Source: Tomitella fengzijianii (GTDB lineage Bacteria; Actinomycetota; Actinomycetes; Mycobacteriales; Mycobacteriaceae). Taken from it: a DNA stretch of 64,000 nt. Location: the NCBI RefSeq assembly GCF_007559025.1, contig NZ_CP041765.1, positions 2,228,679 to 2,292,678 of the forward strand, given 5' to 3'. Of this stretch, positions 17,786-27,618 are shown piece by piece. The first letter of the stretch is position 1. Each line of letters opens with the position of its first letter. Position numbers and translations under genes: made by a program. Below the pieces are notes generated by a model. It saw nothing but the letters and a program-made list of their open reading frames with translations, was not told the origin of the DNA and ran no database searches.

Positions 17786-20700
17786 ATGGAGATGACTCCG
17801 AAGCAATCGCCGCCCGCCGGCGCCCCAGCATCACGCCGCCGCCGCGGCGGACGCCGGCGGCGCGGCCCGCAGGGAGCCTCCGGCGCCCCGGACGCCCCGT
17901 CCCGCGACCAGGGAGCCCGCGACCAGGGAGCCCAGCCCCGTGACGACGGCCCCGAGGCCACCGCGCTCAGGCGCGAGCTCCGCGCGCGACTCGATTCGGT
18001 GATGCTGCGCGACGAGCGCCGACTGCGCCGCCGCATCGATTCCGCGCCGGCCATCGCGGACCTGGCCGCCGCGGAAGAGCAGGTCACCGCCTCGCAGCAC
18101 CGCGTCGAGCGCCGCCGCGCCTCGGTTCCCGCTGTCACCTACCCCGAGGCGCTACCGGTGAGCGCACGGCGCGAGGACGTCAAGAAGGCGATAGCGGACA
18201 ACCAGGTGGTCATCGTCGCCGGCGAGACCGGCTCCGGCAAGACCACCCAGCTGCCGAAGATGTGCCTGGAGCTGGGCCTGGGCGTCCGCGGCCTGATCGG
18301 GCACACCCAGCCGCGCCGCATCGCGGCGCGCACGGTCGCGGAGCGGGTGGCCGAAGAACTGGACCGGCCGCCGGGCGACACCGTCGGATACACCGTGCGC
18401 TTCACCGACCACGTCACCGACGACACCCTGATCAAGGTGATGACGGACGGCATCCTCCTCAACGAGATCCAGCGCGACCGGATGCTGCGGCGCTACGACG
18501 TCCTCATCATCGACGAGGCCCACGAGCGCAGCCTCAACATCGACTTCATCCTCGGGTACCTCAAGCAGCTGCTGCCCCGGCGCCCCGACCTCAAGGTCAT
18601 CATCACCTCGGCCACCATCGATCCCGAGCGGTTCGCCGAGCACTTCGCCGTCGATGGCGCACCGGCGCCCATCATCGAAGTCTCCGGGCGCACCTTCCCC
18701 GTCGAAATGCGGTACCGCCCGCTCACAGTGGAGCGCGGCACCACCGATGCACCGATGCTCGTCGACCGCGATCCGCTCGACGCGATCGGCGAGGCCGTGG
18801 ACGAGCTCGTCGCCGCCGGGCCGGGCGACATCCTGGTGTTCCTCGCCGGGGAGCGGGAGATCCGCGACACCGCCGACGCCCTGCGCGACCGCCGATACCG
18901 CAACACCGAGATCCTGCCCCTGTACTCGCGGCTCTCGGCCGCCGAGCAGCACCGCGTGTTCTCCGCCCACACCGGGCGGCGCATCGTGTTGTCCACCAAC
19001 GTGGCCGAGACCTCGCTGACCGTCCCCGGGATCCGGTATGTCATCGACCCTGGCACGGCCCGGATCTCCCGGTACTCGGTGCGGACCAAAGTCCAACGGC
19101 TGCCGATCGAGCCGATCTCCCAGGCATCCGCGCGCCAGCGCGCCGGCCGGTGCGGGCGCGTCGCGGACGGAATCTGCATCCGCCTGTACTCCGAGGAGGA
19201 CTTCGAGGCGCGGCCGGCCTTCACCGAGCCGGAGATCCTGCGCACCAACCTCGCCGCGGTCATCCTGCAGATGACCGCGTTGGGCCTCGGCGACCTCGCC
19301 GCGTTCCCCTTCGTCGAACCCCCCGACCCCCGCGCCGTCCGCGACGGCTTGACGTTGCTGGAAGAGCTGGGTGCCATCGTCCGCACCACAGGGGCCGGGT
19401 CCGGGGCGCCGCAACGGCTCACCGACACCGGCCGTGCTCTCGCGCGGCTGCCGGTGGATCCCCGGATGGGCCGCATGCTGCTCGAGGCACAGCGCACCGG
19501 CTGCCTTCGCGAGCTGCTGGTCATCGTCTCCGCGATCTCGATGCAGGACGTACGGGAGAGGCCTGCGGACCATCAGCAGGACGCCGATGCCAAGCACGCC
19601 AGGTTCGCCGTCAAGGGGTCCGATTTCCTCGCCAGGCTGCGTCTCTGGGAGTACCTGGGTGAGCAGCGCAGAGCGCTCGGCTCGAGCGCATACCGCAGGA
19701 TGTGCAAGTCGGAGTACCTGCATTTCATGCGCATCCGCGAATGGCAGGACCTGCACGGTCAGCTGCGCCAGATCGCGCGCGAGATGGGGTGGCAGGCCAA
19801 CGAGGCACCCGCGTCGGAGGACACGATCCACCAGGCACTGCTGTCCGGCCTGCTCTCGCACATCGGCGCCCGCGACGGCGACAAGCGCGACTACCTGGGT
19901 GCCCGCGGAGCACGGTTCGCGATCTTCCCGGGGTCGAGCCTGTTCAAGGGCCAGCCGCGGTGGGTGATGGCCGGCGAACTGGTGGAGACGTCCCGGTTGT
20001 GGGCGCGCGAGGTGGCGCGCATCGAGCCCGAATGGGTCGAGAAGCTGGCACCGGACCTGGTCAAGCACGCCTACTCCGAGCCGCATTGGTCGATCAAGCA
20101 CGCCGCGCCGATGGCCTACGAGAAGGTCACGCTCTACGGAGTCCCCCTGGTGGCGCGGCGGCTCGCCCCATACGGCCGCGTGGACCGGGAGGCCTCGCGC
20201 GATCTGTTCATCCGCCACGCACTGGTCGAAGGCGAGTGGCGGACCGATCACGCCTTCCTCGAACACAACAGGTCGCTGCTCGAGGACGCGCTGGACCTGG
20301 AGGACCGGGCACGGCGGCGCGACATCGTCGTCCGCGACGACGACCTCTTCGACTTCTACGACCGCAGGCTGCCCGCCGACATCGTCTCCGGACGCCATTT
20401 CGACTCCTGGTGGAAGAAGGCGCGGCGGACCGATCCGACGCTCCTGGACTTCACCGCGGACACCGTCACCAACGAGGACGCCGGAGCCGTCGCGGGCGCC
20501 GACTATCCCGACGCGTGGCAGCAGGGGCAGATCCGCCTGGACCTGGACTACAGGTTCGAGCCCGGCCACCCGGAAGACGGTGTGACGGTGCGGATACCCG
20601 TGGAACTCCTCCCCCAGGTCCGATCGGCGGGCTTCGACTGGCTTGTGCCGGGGATGCGCGAGGAACTGGCGACCACGCTGATCCGATCACTGCCCAAACA

Positions 20701-21898
20701 ATTGCGGCGGTCCGTGGTACCCGCCCCGGACTTCGCCGCGGCGGCCCTCGCGCGTGTCAGGCCCCGGTCCGAACCTTTGGTCAATGCGCTGGCGCGGGAG
20801 CTCTCGCAGCTCGGATCCTGCCGTATCGCGCCCGGCGACTTCCGGACCGACTCCCTGCCGGACCACCTGCGCGTCAGCTTCGCCGCGGTCGACCGTCGGG
20901 GCCGCGAACTCGGACGTTCCACCAGCCTCGCCGAGCTGCGCGGCAGCCTGGCGGGCCACATCCGCGACACCACCGTGCGGGACGGCCAGGAACACGCCCG
21001 GCCGGCGGCGACGGTGTGGACGTCCGAGACTCTCGGCGAAGTGCCCGAGCAGGTGGTCAGCGAGGTCGCGGGCCAGAAGGTAGTCGGCTTCCCGACGTTG
21101 AGTGTCGACACCCCGGCGACGCCGGGCGCGCCCGCCGCGGTTGCGGTGACCGTGGTGTCGACTCGCCCGGAACAGGCGGCGGCGATGCGCACCGGTACGC
21201 GCCGGCTCCTGCTCAACTCCGTTCCGGGGCTGGGCAAGCGCCTGCTTTCTGTCTTGTCGACGGCGGACCGGCTGGTCGCCGGGCAGTACCCGTTCGGCGG
21301 GCCCGACGGGCTGGTCGACGATGTGCACGAGTGCGCTGTGGACGAGGCGATGATGCGCGCGGGCGGGCCGGTCCGTGATCCGGATGCGTTCGAACGGCTG
21401 AAGGCCGCCGTAGGACCGAGTGCGCGTGCGGCCGCGCCGGGGATCGCCGCGTCAGCCGTGGAGATCGTCCGCTGCTGGGGAAATCTGCAGTTGACGATCG
21501 ACGAAGCGGCGGCTTCCCCGGCGGTGGCCGAGGCGACGGTGGAGGACGTGCGCCAACAGCGTGCCGATCTGGTCCGGCCTGGCTTTCTTCTGGAGGCGGG
21601 TAGTGCGCGGGCGGCGCAGATCCCGCGGTACCTGCGGGCCGCGGCGATGCGCCTGGAATCCGCGCCGTCCGCCGGTGGACGTGAGAACCAGGGCATGGAC
21701 GTCCTCGACCGGGTCTACGGCGCGCTGGAACGCTACCTCGAGAGCTGCCCGCCCGGGGTCGCCGAGTCGTCGGCGGTCCAGGACGTGTTCTGGATGATCG
21801 AGGAGCTGCGCGTGGGTCTTTTCGCGCAGAAAATGGGGACTGCGCGGCAGGTGAGCGAGAAGCGCATCATGCGCGTCATCGGCACGCTGCCGCGGTGA
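17786..21898 (+). CDS. hrpA: ATP-dependent RNA helicase HrpA
   Basis: A 1370-residue DEAH helicase, as long as E. coli HrpA. The first 110 residues are a basic, Arg/Pro-rich extension. Motif I is GETGSGKTT (146-154), motif II DEAH in IIDEAHERS, motif III SAT in ITSATIDPERF, and motif VI QRAGRCGR. The OB-fold and DUF3418 C-terminal regions follow. HrpA proteins remodel mRNA or ribosomal RNA complexes; recent work in E. coli links HrpA to rescue of stalled or collided ribosomes. ATGs at 17786 and 17792 are both possible starts. It is followed by convergent nrdR. A hairpin overlaps the stop. Confidence 0.93.
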   Translation: MEMTPKQSPPAGAPASRRRRGGRRRRGPQGASGAPDAPSRDQGARDQGAQPRDDGPEATALRRELRARLDSVMLRDERRLRRRIDSAPAIADLAAAEEQVTASQHRVERRRASVPAVTYPEALPVSARREDVKKAIADNQVVIVAGETGSGKTTQLPKMCLELGLGVRGLIGHTQPRRIAARTVAERVAEELDRPPGDTVGYTVRFTDHVTDDTLIKVMTDGILLNEIQRDRMLRRYDVLIIDEAHERSLNIDFILGYLKQLLPRRPDLKVIITSATIDPERFAEHFAVDGAPAPIIEVSGRTFPVEMRYRPLTVERGTTDAPMLVDRDPLDAIGEAVDELVAAGPGDILVFLAGEREIRDTADALRDRRYRNTEILPLYSRLSAAEQHRVFSAHTGRRIVLSTNVAETSLTVPGIRYVIDPGTARISRYSVRTKVQRLPIEPISQASARQRAGRCGRVADGICIRLYSEEDFEARPAFTEPEILRTNLAAVILQMTALGLGDLAAFPFVEPPDPRAVRDGLTLLEELGAIVRTTGAGSGAPQRLTDTGRALARLPVDPRMGRMLLEAQRTGCLRELLVIVSAISMQDVRERPADHQQDADAKHARFAVKGSDFLARLRLWEYLGEQRRALGSSAYRRMCKSEYLHFMRIREWQDLHGQLRQIAREMGWQANEAPASEDTIHQALLSGLLSHIGARDGDKRDYLGARGARFAIFPGSSLFKGQPRWVMAGELVETSRLWAREVARIEPEWVEKLAPDLVKHAYSEPHWSIKHAAPMAYEKVTLYGVPLVARRLAPYGRVDREASRDLFIRHALVEGEWRTDHAFLEHNRSLLEDALDLEDRARRRDIVVRDDDLFDFYDRRLPADIVSGRHFDSWWKKARRTDPTLLDFTADTVTNEDAGAVAGADYPDAWQQGQIRLDLDYRFEPGHPEDGVTVRIPVELLPQVRSAGFDWLVPGMREELATTLIRSLPKQLRRSVVPAPDFAAAALARVRPRSEPLVNALARELSQLGSCRIAPGDFRTDSLPDHLRVSFAAVDRRGRELGRSTSLAELRGSLAGHIRDTTVRDGQEHARPAATVWTSETLGEVPEQVVSEVAGQKVVGFPTLSVDTPATPGAPAAVAVTVVSTRPEQAAAMRTGTRRLLLNSVPGLGKRLLSVLSTADRLVAGQYPFGGPDGLVDDVHECAVDEAMMRAGGPVRDPDAFERLKAAVGPSARAAAPGIAASAVEIVRCWGNLQLTIDEAAASPAVAEATVEDVRQQRADLVRPGFLLEAGSARAAQIPRYLRAAAMRLESAPSAGGRENQGMDVLDRVYGALERYLESCPPGVAESSAVQDVFWMIEELRVGLFAQKMGTARQVSEKRIMRVIGTLPR

Positions 21899-21921
21899 CG
21901 ACCGCCGCCGGGGTCACCGCG
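21891..21921. terminator. Hairpin at the hrpA-nrdR convergent junction
   Basis: Nine-base perfect inverted repeat CGCGGTGAC / GTCACCGCG with a 13-base loop, spanning both stop codons. No U-tract. Confidence 0.45.
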
Positions 21922-22405
21922 CGGGCGCCGGCGCCTCGGTTGCGGAATCGCCGACGCCTTCACGGTGCTGCCGCAACTCTTCGATGGCGGTTTCGAAGTC
22001 TTCCGCCGAGCTGAACGACCGGTAGACGGACGCGAACCTGAGGAATGCGACTTCGTCGAGGTCGCGGAGCGGGCCGAGGATCGCCAGTCCCACTTCTTGG
22101 CTCGGGACCTCCGGCGAGCCGGTCGCACGGATCGTCTCTTCAACCGTCTGCGCGAGAAGGTGCAACGCGTCGTCGTCGACATGCCTGCCCCGGCAGGCGC
22201 TTCGGACGCCGCGCACGACCTTGGCCCGGCTGAACGGCTCCTTCACACCGCTGCGCTTCACGACGTATAGAACGGCGGTCTCCACAGTCGTGAACCGTCG
22301 TCCGCAATCCTGGCACTGCCGTCGGCGTCGAATGGCCTGGCCCTCGTCGGCTTCGCGCGAATCGACCACACGGGACTCGGGGTTCCGGCAGAACGGACAG
22401 TGCAT
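21914..22405 (-). CDS. nrdR: Transcriptional repressor NrdR
   Basis: A 163-residue zinc-ribbon/ATP-cone protein that represses ribonucleotide reductase genes in response to ATP/dATP. The zinc ligands are Cys3, Cys6, Cys31 and Cys34 (MHCPFC and QCQDCGRRF); the ATP-cone starts with [19 protein letters not shown]. Length and order are typical, with a slightly extended C-terminus. ATG at 22405 is chosen because AAGGAG lies upstream and MHCPFC is the universal start. Its position next to chiZ-lexA is conserved in the order and links dNTP supply with the DNA-damage response. Confidence 0.96.
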   Translation of the reverse strand: MHCPFCRNPESRVVDSREADEGQAIRRRRQCQDCGRRFTTVETAVLYVVKRSGVKEPFSRAKVVRGVRSACRGRHVDDDALHLLAQTVEETIRATGSPEVPSQEVGLAILGPLRDLDEVAFLRFASVYRSFSSAEDFETAIEELRQHREGVGDSATEAPAPAR

Positions 22406-22598
22406 GGGGGCTCCTTCGTCGCTGCACTCCATGCGCGACGCAGTCACACTGCCCCGGGGACGCCCTTCCTGGTGCACGCGCATATCAGCTAGCGGTCACT
22501 TTCTCCACGCCGATAATACGGGAAGGCCCGGAGCAGACCGACGCCGCCGATAGTCCGGGTGCAACGACACCGCCACGCACTGCACCCTGCATGCGGTT

Positions 22599-23099
22599 TC
22601 ACTGCGCATGCGCCCACGGCACAACGAGGCTCTGGCCCGCACGGACCGCCGCACCGTCGAGTCCGTTGAGCGCGATGATGCGCTCCACCATCCGACCGAC
22701 GGGGACCTCCGGCGCCGCATCCCGTGCTATCGAACTGAGCGTGTCACCGCCGGCGACCTCTACCGTGGTCACGTCGTCGGGCATCGTGGTCGCATCGATC
22801 GACCGCACCTGCGCCGCCACGAAGATGACCACAGCGAGCAGCAGTGCGATCGCAACCGCCGCCGCCAGCCCGCGCCTCTCCGTCACCCCGGCTGCCGGGG
22901 CATGCCGCGCCGTCGACATCCGAACGGCGCGCCGCGGCAACGCTGCCGGAGTACCGGCGGGACGCCGCCACGCATCCGTCCTGTCGATGCCCCGCCGGCG
23001 GCCGGTCCGCGGACGCTCAGGTGGTGCAGTCCGTACCGGCACCGGGTACCCGCCCAACACGCGCCCCGACGTACCCCGACGCTCCGCCACAGCATTCAT
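22599..23099 (-). CDS. chiZ: LysM membrane protein, ChiZ/DivS-type SOS division inhibitor
   Basis: A 166-residue protein with an Arg-rich cytoplasmic N-terminus (about 75 residues), one membrane segment ([20 protein letters not shown]) and an external LysM domain beginning [18 protein letters not shown] and ending AGQSLVVP. This is the layout of M. tuberculosis ChiZ (Rv2719c) and of DivS of C. glutamicum, both SOS-induced and able to block division. The ATG at 23099 has GGGAGG five bases upstream. It is divergent from lexA, and a LexA-type box overlaps the predicted -35 of its own promoter. Function is inferred from position and architecture, not from catalytic residues. Confidence 0.83.
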   Translation of the reverse strand: MNAVAERRGTSGRVLGGYPVPVRTAPPERPRTGRRRGIDRTDAWRRPAGTPAALPRRAVRMSTARHAPAAGVTERRGLAAAVAIALLLAVVIFVAAQVRSIDATTMPDDVTTVEVAGGDTLSSIARDAAPEVPVGRMVERIIALNGLDGAAVRAGQSLVVPWAHAQ

Positions 23100-23235
23100 G
23101 CCAGCCTCCCGTTTCCGCCGTAGGTGCATCCGCACCGGCTTCTGCGTACCGATCCGGTCGTCCATCGCCGCGAGTCCTGGGAGATCCTGCGTGCGACGCC
23201 GGAGATGTTTAGCACTGTCGTTCGTTCGCATGTGC

Positions 23236-23273
23236 ATTCTATCGCCTTTGCATTCGATAGATCAACTGTTCGA
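23236..23273 (-). promoter_or_regulatory. chiZ promoter with LexA (SOS) box
   Basis: On the minus strand TCGAACAGTTGATCTA (23273-23258) fits the corynebacterial LexA consensus at 12 of 14 fixed positions. A -35-like TTGATC (23265-23260) lies inside it and TAGAAT (23241-23236) follows after 18 bases, so LexA would block the polymerase. Confidence 0.65.
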
Positions 23274-23503
23274 TCGGATTCGATGCCCACGCACCGCACA
23301 CCGCGCACCGCGCACCCCGCCGCACGCCCGATCGCGCACCCCGCCGGACGCGGTCGCGACAGACGATTCGAGACTCCGTTCGATGTACACACGTTCGGGT
23401 TGTATCAGCCAGAGCCGACAGATCCTGACCTGCACGCCCGCCACCTGCAGCGACGCATACGAATCCGACGACGGACGACGGTCCCGCCGTAACGGGACAC
23501 GCG

Positions 23504-23544
23504 TCGAACAGATGTTTGTCGATTCGAGCGATCGGCGCTACATT
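23504..23544 (+). promoter_or_regulatory. lexA promoter with LexA (SOS) box
   Basis: TCGAACAGATGTTTGT (23504-23519) fits the consensus except at the last base. A -35-like TTGTCG (23516-23521) overlaps it, then a 17-base spacer, then TACATT (23539-23544). This layout predicts LexA autorepression. Confidence 0.7.
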
Positions 23545-23751
23545 CGAATCAGGCCGGAGCTTCTCCGTGGGGCGAAATACTCCGTGGGGTCGAGCGGGGA
23601 TCGACCGGAGGGATCCTCGCAATGGATCCGCAGCTGGGACCGCACGCCGCACCGAACACGTACGGACGCCGTGCGGAACCGGGGCGGATCCCGAACGGGA
23701 GCACACCGGCGGATTGGGATTGCCGCGAAACAGCAGGGAGGACCTGGATCA

Positions 23752-24462
23752 ATGCCTAAGAGAGACTTCAATGTGGCGATGGACGGCGGGCGGCCGTCCA
23801 TCGAATCACTCACCGACCGTCAGCGCCGGGTGCTCGAGGTGATCCAGACATCGGTCCGCGAGCGCGGCTACCCACCGAGCATCCGCGAGATCGGCGACGC
23901 GGTGGGGCTGGCCTCCACATCATCGGTGGCGCACCAGCTGCAATCACTCGAGAAGAAGGGCTTCCTGCGCCGGGACCCCAATCGTCCGCGCGCGGTGGAC
24001 GTCCGAGGGATCACACCGCTCCGGTCGGCGGAGGATTCAGCGGACTCCGGCGGCGCGGCCGACGGCGCCGAGGCACCCTCGCGGCCCGAGCCCACCTTCG
24101 TTCCGCTGGTGGGCCGGATCGCCGCCGGCGGACCGATCCTCGCCGAGCAGAATCAGGAGGACGTCTTCCCGCTGCCCAAGGAGCTGGTGGGCAACGGAAC
24201 ATTGTTCATGCTCAAGGTCGTCGGCGAGTCGATGGTGGATGCGGCGATCTGCGACGGCGACTGGGTGGTGGTGCGTCAGCAGAGCGTCGCCGACAACGGC
24301 GACATCGTCGCGGCGATGCTCGACGGCGAGGCCACAGTGAAGACCTTCAAGCGGGACCGGAAGAACGTCTGGCTGATGCCGCACAATCCTCATTTCACCC
24401 CGATCCACGGCAACGACGCGACCATTCTCGGCAAGGTCGTCACCGTGATGCGGAAGGTGTGA
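23752..24462 (+). CDS. lexA: SOS repressor LexA
   Basis: A 236-residue LexA. The winged HTH is in residues 20-75 ([22 protein letters not shown]). The self-cleavage site is Ala125-Gly126 in GRIAAGGPI, and the catalytic dyad is Ser160 (GESM) and Lys197 (ATVKTFK). RecA filaments trigger cleavage and de-repress the regulon. The ATG at 23752 has GGGAGGA about ten bases upstream and gives an N-terminus slightly longer than in M. tuberculosis. The linker (residues 92-115) is Ser/Asp/Ala-rich and extended. It is divergent from chiZ and probably autorepressed. Confidence 0.95.
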   Translation: MPKRDFNVAMDGGRPSIESLTDRQRRVLEVIQTSVRERGYPPSIREIGDAVGLASTSSVAHQLQSLEKKGFLRRDPNRPRAVDVRGITPLRSAEDSADSGGAADGAEAPSRPEPTFVPLVGRIAAGGPILAEQNQEDVFPLPKELVGNGTLFMLKVVGESMVDAAICDGDWVVVRQQSVADNGDIVAAMLDGEATVKTFKRDRKNVWLMPHNPHFTPIHGNDATILGKVVTVMRKV

Positions 24463-24466
24463 CCCG

Positions 24467-24979
24467 TTGACGAGATCGAGTGCATCGTCCGGCGGCGAGC
24501 CAGGCGACTCGGCAGTGGACGTGATCGAACAGGCCGCGCGCGAGGGCCGGCCCACGGTGACGATCCGCCGCCAGCTGCAGTGGCCGGACACCGACGCGTC
24601 GGGACACCAGCACTTTTCGATAGTGCGCCAGTGGGCGGAGGAGGCCGAGGGAGAGTTCCTCGAGTCGATCGGCCGTCCGGAACTGCTCAAACGCCTTCCG
24701 CGCGTACGGTATGAGGCCGACTTCCGGCAGCGCATGTGGCTGCGTGAAACCCTCGAGGTGCGCTTCGCCGTGGTCGCGGTGGGCACCACTTCGGTGACCT
24801 ATCGATTCGCGATGACCGGGGCACGGGGAACGGCCGCCGACGGAACCATGATCGCCGTCCACACCGACGGAAGCGAGGGCGGCCCCGTGCCGTGGCCCGA
24901 CGACCTGCGCGCGGCATTCTCCGGGCCCCACCGCGCGGACCGCGGCAGGACGGGGGTACCGGGAACCTCCGAAGGCTAG
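24467..24979 (+). CDS. Hotdog-fold acyl-CoA thioesterase-like protein
   Basis: About 170 residues with a single hotdog (4HBT-like) domain: TIRRQLQWPDTDASGHQHFSI, where the Asp in WPDTD is at the catalytic position, then the helix VRQWAEEAEGEFLE and the strands VRYEADFRQRMWLRETLEVRF. It should hydrolyse an acyl-CoA thioester; the substrate is unknown. The start is uncertain: TTG at 24467 lies five bases after the lexA stop, while GTG at 24515 is nearer the domain. It may be co-transcribed with lexA. Its stop overlaps the hflX stop on the other strand. Confidence 0.75.
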   Translation: MTRSSASSGGEPGDSAVDVIEQAAREGRPTVTIRRQLQWPDTDASGHQHFSIVRQWAEEAEGEFLESIGRPELLKRLPRVRYEADFRQRMWLRETLEVRFAVVAVGTTSVTYRFAMTGARGTAADGTMIAVHTDGSEGGPVPWPDDLRAAFSGPHRADRGRTGVPGTSEG

Positions 24980-26478
24980 CCGCCGACGGAGTACTGTGCG
25001 AGAGCCGCCGCCAGTGCGCGCGGGACCTCCGCGCGCACTTCCGTCCCCTCGGCGCAATGCCGTTCCAAGCTCACCGTGCCCTCGGCGTGGATCCGTGCGA
25101 CGAGGTCTCCGCGTGAATATGGGACCAGCACCCCGACCTCCACCCCCGGCCCCGGGAGCAGTTCCGTCAGGTTCGAACGCAGCGCCTCGACGCCCTCGCC
25201 GGTACGCGCGGAGACGAAGTGCGCGCGGTCGAGCACGCCGCGCAGCCGCGTGAGCTCCACCGGGTCCGCGGCGTCGATCTTGTTCACCACCAGCAGCTCC
25301 GGCGGCGCGTCCGCCCCCGCATCACGCAGGACGTCCGCAATCACCTCGTTGACCGCCTGGATCTGCTCGAGCGGGAATTCGTCGGACCCGTCGACGACGT
25401 GCATGAGCAGGTCGGCCTGATCGACCTCCTCGAGGGTGGAACGGAAAGCCTCCACCAACTGGGTCGGCAAGTGCCGCACGAAGCCGACCGTGTCGGTGAG
25501 TACGGCCTCGCGTCCATCGTCGAGCACGATGCGCCGCGTCGTCGGGTCGAGCGTTGCGAACAACGCGTTCTGCACAAGCACCCCGGCACCGGTCAGTGCA
25601 TTGAGGATGCTCGACTTGCCCGCGTTGGTGTAGCCGACAATCGCCACGGAGGGCACGCCGGTGGTGTTGCGCCGGTGACGCTTGACGTCGCGGGCGTTCT
25701 TCATGTGCGCGATCTCGCGGCGCAGTTTCGCCATCCGCGATCGGATGCGGCGGCGGTCGGTTTCGATCTTCGTCTCGCCCGGACCGCGCAACCCCACGCC
25801 GCCGTTGCTACCGGCCCGGCCGCCCGCCTGGCGCGACATGGACTCGCCCCAGCCGCGCAACCGCGGCAGCATGTACTCCATCTGCGCGAGCGACACCTGC
25901 GCCTTGCCCTCGCGTGAGGTCGCATGCTGGGCGAAGATGTCGAGGATCAGTGCGGTGCGGTCCACCACCTTCACCTGGACGACCTTCTCGAGGCTCGTCA
26001 GCTGCGCGGGGCTGAGCTCGCCGTCGCAGATCACCGTGTCCGCGCCCGTGGCCTTCACGACGTCGCGCAGCTCGGCCGCCTTTCCGGAACCGATATAGGT
26101 GGACGCGTCGGGCCGGTCTCGTCGCTGGATCAGCGCCTCGAGCACCGTCGACCCGGCTGTCTCCGCCAGTGCGGCAAGCTCGGACATGCTCGTCTCCGCC
26201 TGCGCCGCGGTGCCCTCGGTCCACACCCCCACGAGCACCACACGCTCCAGGCGCAGCTGGCGCTGCTCCACCTCGGTGACGTCCGCCAGCTCGGTCGAGA
26301 GTCCCTCGACGCGGCGCAGCGAGCTGCGCTCCTCCAGCTGCATCTGGCCGAGAGAGGGCTCCCGCGCGCCGCTGCGTTCGCCTGCACCGTGTCCGGCGGC
26401 GTCGGGACTGTCGCGGTGCTCGGGCACCTGCTTCCCTTGTTCGTCCACACCGGGATCCTGTCGCTCCGAATCCGTCAT
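24976..26478 (-). CDS. hflX: GTPase HflX
   Basis: A 500-residue GTPase that splits stalled or heat-damaged 70S ribosomes. The N-terminal nucleotide-binding domain contains [12 protein letters not shown], the [16 protein letters not shown] hinge is present, and the G domain shows G1 GYTNAGKS, G3 DTVGF and G4 NKID. The long charged N-terminus (about 60 residues) is usual in this order. ATG at 26478 overlaps the dapF stop by ATGA, so the two are translationally coupled, as in mycobacteria where hflX also follows dapF. Confidence 0.94.
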   Translation of the reverse strand: MTDSERQDPGVDEQGKQVPEHRDSPDAAGHGAGERSGAREPSLGQMQLEERSSLRRVEGLSTELADVTEVEQRQLRLERVVLVGVWTEGTAAQAETSMSELAALAETAGSTVLEALIQRRDRPDASTYIGSGKAAELRDVVKATGADTVICDGELSPAQLTSLEKVVQVKVVDRTALILDIFAQHATSREGKAQVSLAQMEYMLPRLRGWGESMSRQAGGRAGSNGGVGLRGPGETKIETDRRRIRSRMAKLRREIAHMKNARDVKRHRRNTTGVPSVAIVGYTNAGKSSILNALTGAGVLVQNALFATLDPTTRRIVLDDGREAVLTDTVGFVRHLPTQLVEAFRSTLEEVDQADLLMHVVDGSDEFPLEQIQAVNEVIADVLRDAGADAPPELLVVNKIDAADPVELTRLRGVLDRAHFVSARTGEGVEALRSNLTELLPGPGVEVGVLVPYSRGDLVARIHAEGTVSLERHCAEGTEVRAEVPRALAAALAQYSVGG

Positions 26479-27401
26479 CGCGCCGCTCCGAGACCGGCGG
26501 GGTGCGCGGCATCGACCGCGCGTTTCCACCAGCGATCGTCGACAGCCCCCGATGCCACCAGCATCGAGGGGCCTTCGAGTGTTGCGCGACCATCCGTCCC
26601 GATCGTGACCGTCACTTCACCGCCGGGCACCGTCACCTCGACTCTCCCGGCGGGCCGGCCGTCGGCGCACAGTGCCGCGTACGCGGCCGCCACGGTGCCG
26701 GTTCCGCACGACCGCGTCTCCCCTACGCCCCGTTCGTGCACGCGCATGGCGACGCCGCCGGCACGCAGCGGGGTCACCACCTCCACGTTGACCCCGCCGG
26801 GGAACAGCGAAGCATCGAACTCGGGGGCCGCCGCGATGTCGAGAGCCGCGAGGCCCGCGGCGTCGAGCCCGTCCACGACTGCAACCAGGTGCGGATTGCC
26901 CACGTCCACTGCAACTGCCGGGAACCTCGGGCGGTCGGCGCCGCCCAACTGCACTGCGGACTCGCCGAAGCCCGACACCGGCCCCATCTCGACGGACACG
27001 CGCGCCTCGGATGAGAAGTCATACGCGCCGGTCATCGTCACAGCCCTTGCTCCGGCGCGGGTCCCGACGACGAACGACTCCCGGTCTTCACGCCCCGACG
27101 CGCGCAGGTAATGCGCGAACACGCGGACGCCGTTGCCGCACATCTCCGCGACCGACCCGTCCGCGTTGCGGTAGTCCATGAACCAGTCCTGCTCCCCGAC
27201 GCCGTCCGGGAGCCCCGCGGGGAGAACACCCCCGGCGACCAGCGCCCCGGCGCGGGCGACCCGCAGGATCCCGTCGGCACCCAACCCGCGGCGCCTGTCG
27301 CATAGCGCCGATACCGACGCGGGCGCGAGGTCGATACCCACGCCGTCATCCGGCAGCACCAGAAAATCGTTCTCGGTGCCATGCCCCTTGACGAAGTCCA
27401 T
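26475..27401 (-). CDS. dapF: Diaminopimelate epimerase DapF
   Basis: A 308-residue enzyme that converts LL- to meso-diaminopimelate for lysine and peptidoglycan synthesis. The two catalytic cysteines are present: Cys88 in AEMCGNGVR and Cys232 in RSCGTGT. The start [13 protein letters not shown] is the family start, and TAGGCT lies seven bases before the ATG, suggesting a leaderless transcript. It leads the dapF-hflX pair and is divergent from glcB. The pathway partners dapA and dapB are in the same window. Confidence 0.95.
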   Translation of the reverse strand: MDFVKGHGTENDFLVLPDDGVGIDLAPASVSALCDRRRGLGADGILRVARAGALVAGGVLPAGLPDGVGEQDWFMDYRNADGSVAEMCGNGVRVFAHYLRASGREDRESFVVGTRAGARAVTMTGAYDFSSEARVSVEMGPVSGFGESAVQLGGADRPRFPAVAVDVGNPHLVAVVDGLDAAGLAALDIAAAPEFDASLFPGGVNVEVVTPLRAGGVAMRVHERGVGETRSCGTGTVAAAYAALCADGRPAGRVEVTVPGGEVTVTIGTDGRATLEGPSMLVASGAVDDRWWKRAVDAAHPAGLGAAR

Positions 27402-27408
27402 GCTTCAC

Positions 27409-27414
27409 AGCCTA
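27409..27414 (-). promoter_or_regulatory. -10 box of a leaderless promoter for dapF
   Basis: On the minus strand TAGGCT is followed by seven bases and the dapF ATG. No Shine-Dalgarno sequence is present. Confidence 0.5.
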
Positions 27415-27462
27415 GTTCGCCGCGAAGCAGGCGTACCTGCGCGGGATCGCCCGGGGATGGGA

Positions 27463-27505
27463 ATCGCATGCGATCCGCGCTAGAATTTCACCAGGCAATC
27501 GGTGA
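27463..27505 (+). promoter_or_regulatory. Putative glcB promoter with two palindromes
   Basis: A 12-base perfect palindrome ATCGCATGCGAT (27463-27474) ends six bases before a -10-like TAGAAT (27481-27486). A second inverted repeat, TCACC with eight bases then GGTGA (27488-27505), lies just after it. Both are well placed for repressor binding; the regulator is not known. Confidence 0.4.
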
Positions 27506-27618
27506 GTTTCGCGATATGGAATCCGACACCGTCGGGCTCCATCCGCGGAGACGCCGCTCCGGAGCCCTCCGGGACGCGCACGCCGACCGCCCCGCCACCC
27601 CGAAAGCGAGGAAGCACC

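Larger units (their letters stand above)
23100..23751. other. 652-base chiZ-lexA intergenic region
   Basis: A long gene-free stretch, unusually AT-richer than its surroundings in places. It holds two divergent promoters with LexA boxes (see 23258 and 23504), a degenerate CGCACC-rich tract at about 23289-23345, and a lexA leader of about 200 bases. Open frames here have no family resemblance and no ribosome-binding sites. Confidence 0.6.

Noticed and set aside
18152-20569. An 805-residue open frame on the minus strand inside hrpA
   Set aside because: Antisense shadow of the DEAH helicase, without a ribosome-binding site or known domain.
23124-23492. A 122-residue frame in the chiZ-lexA gap
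   Set aside because: No ribosome-binding site, His/Arg/Pro-rich composition, and it crosses both predicted SOS promoters.
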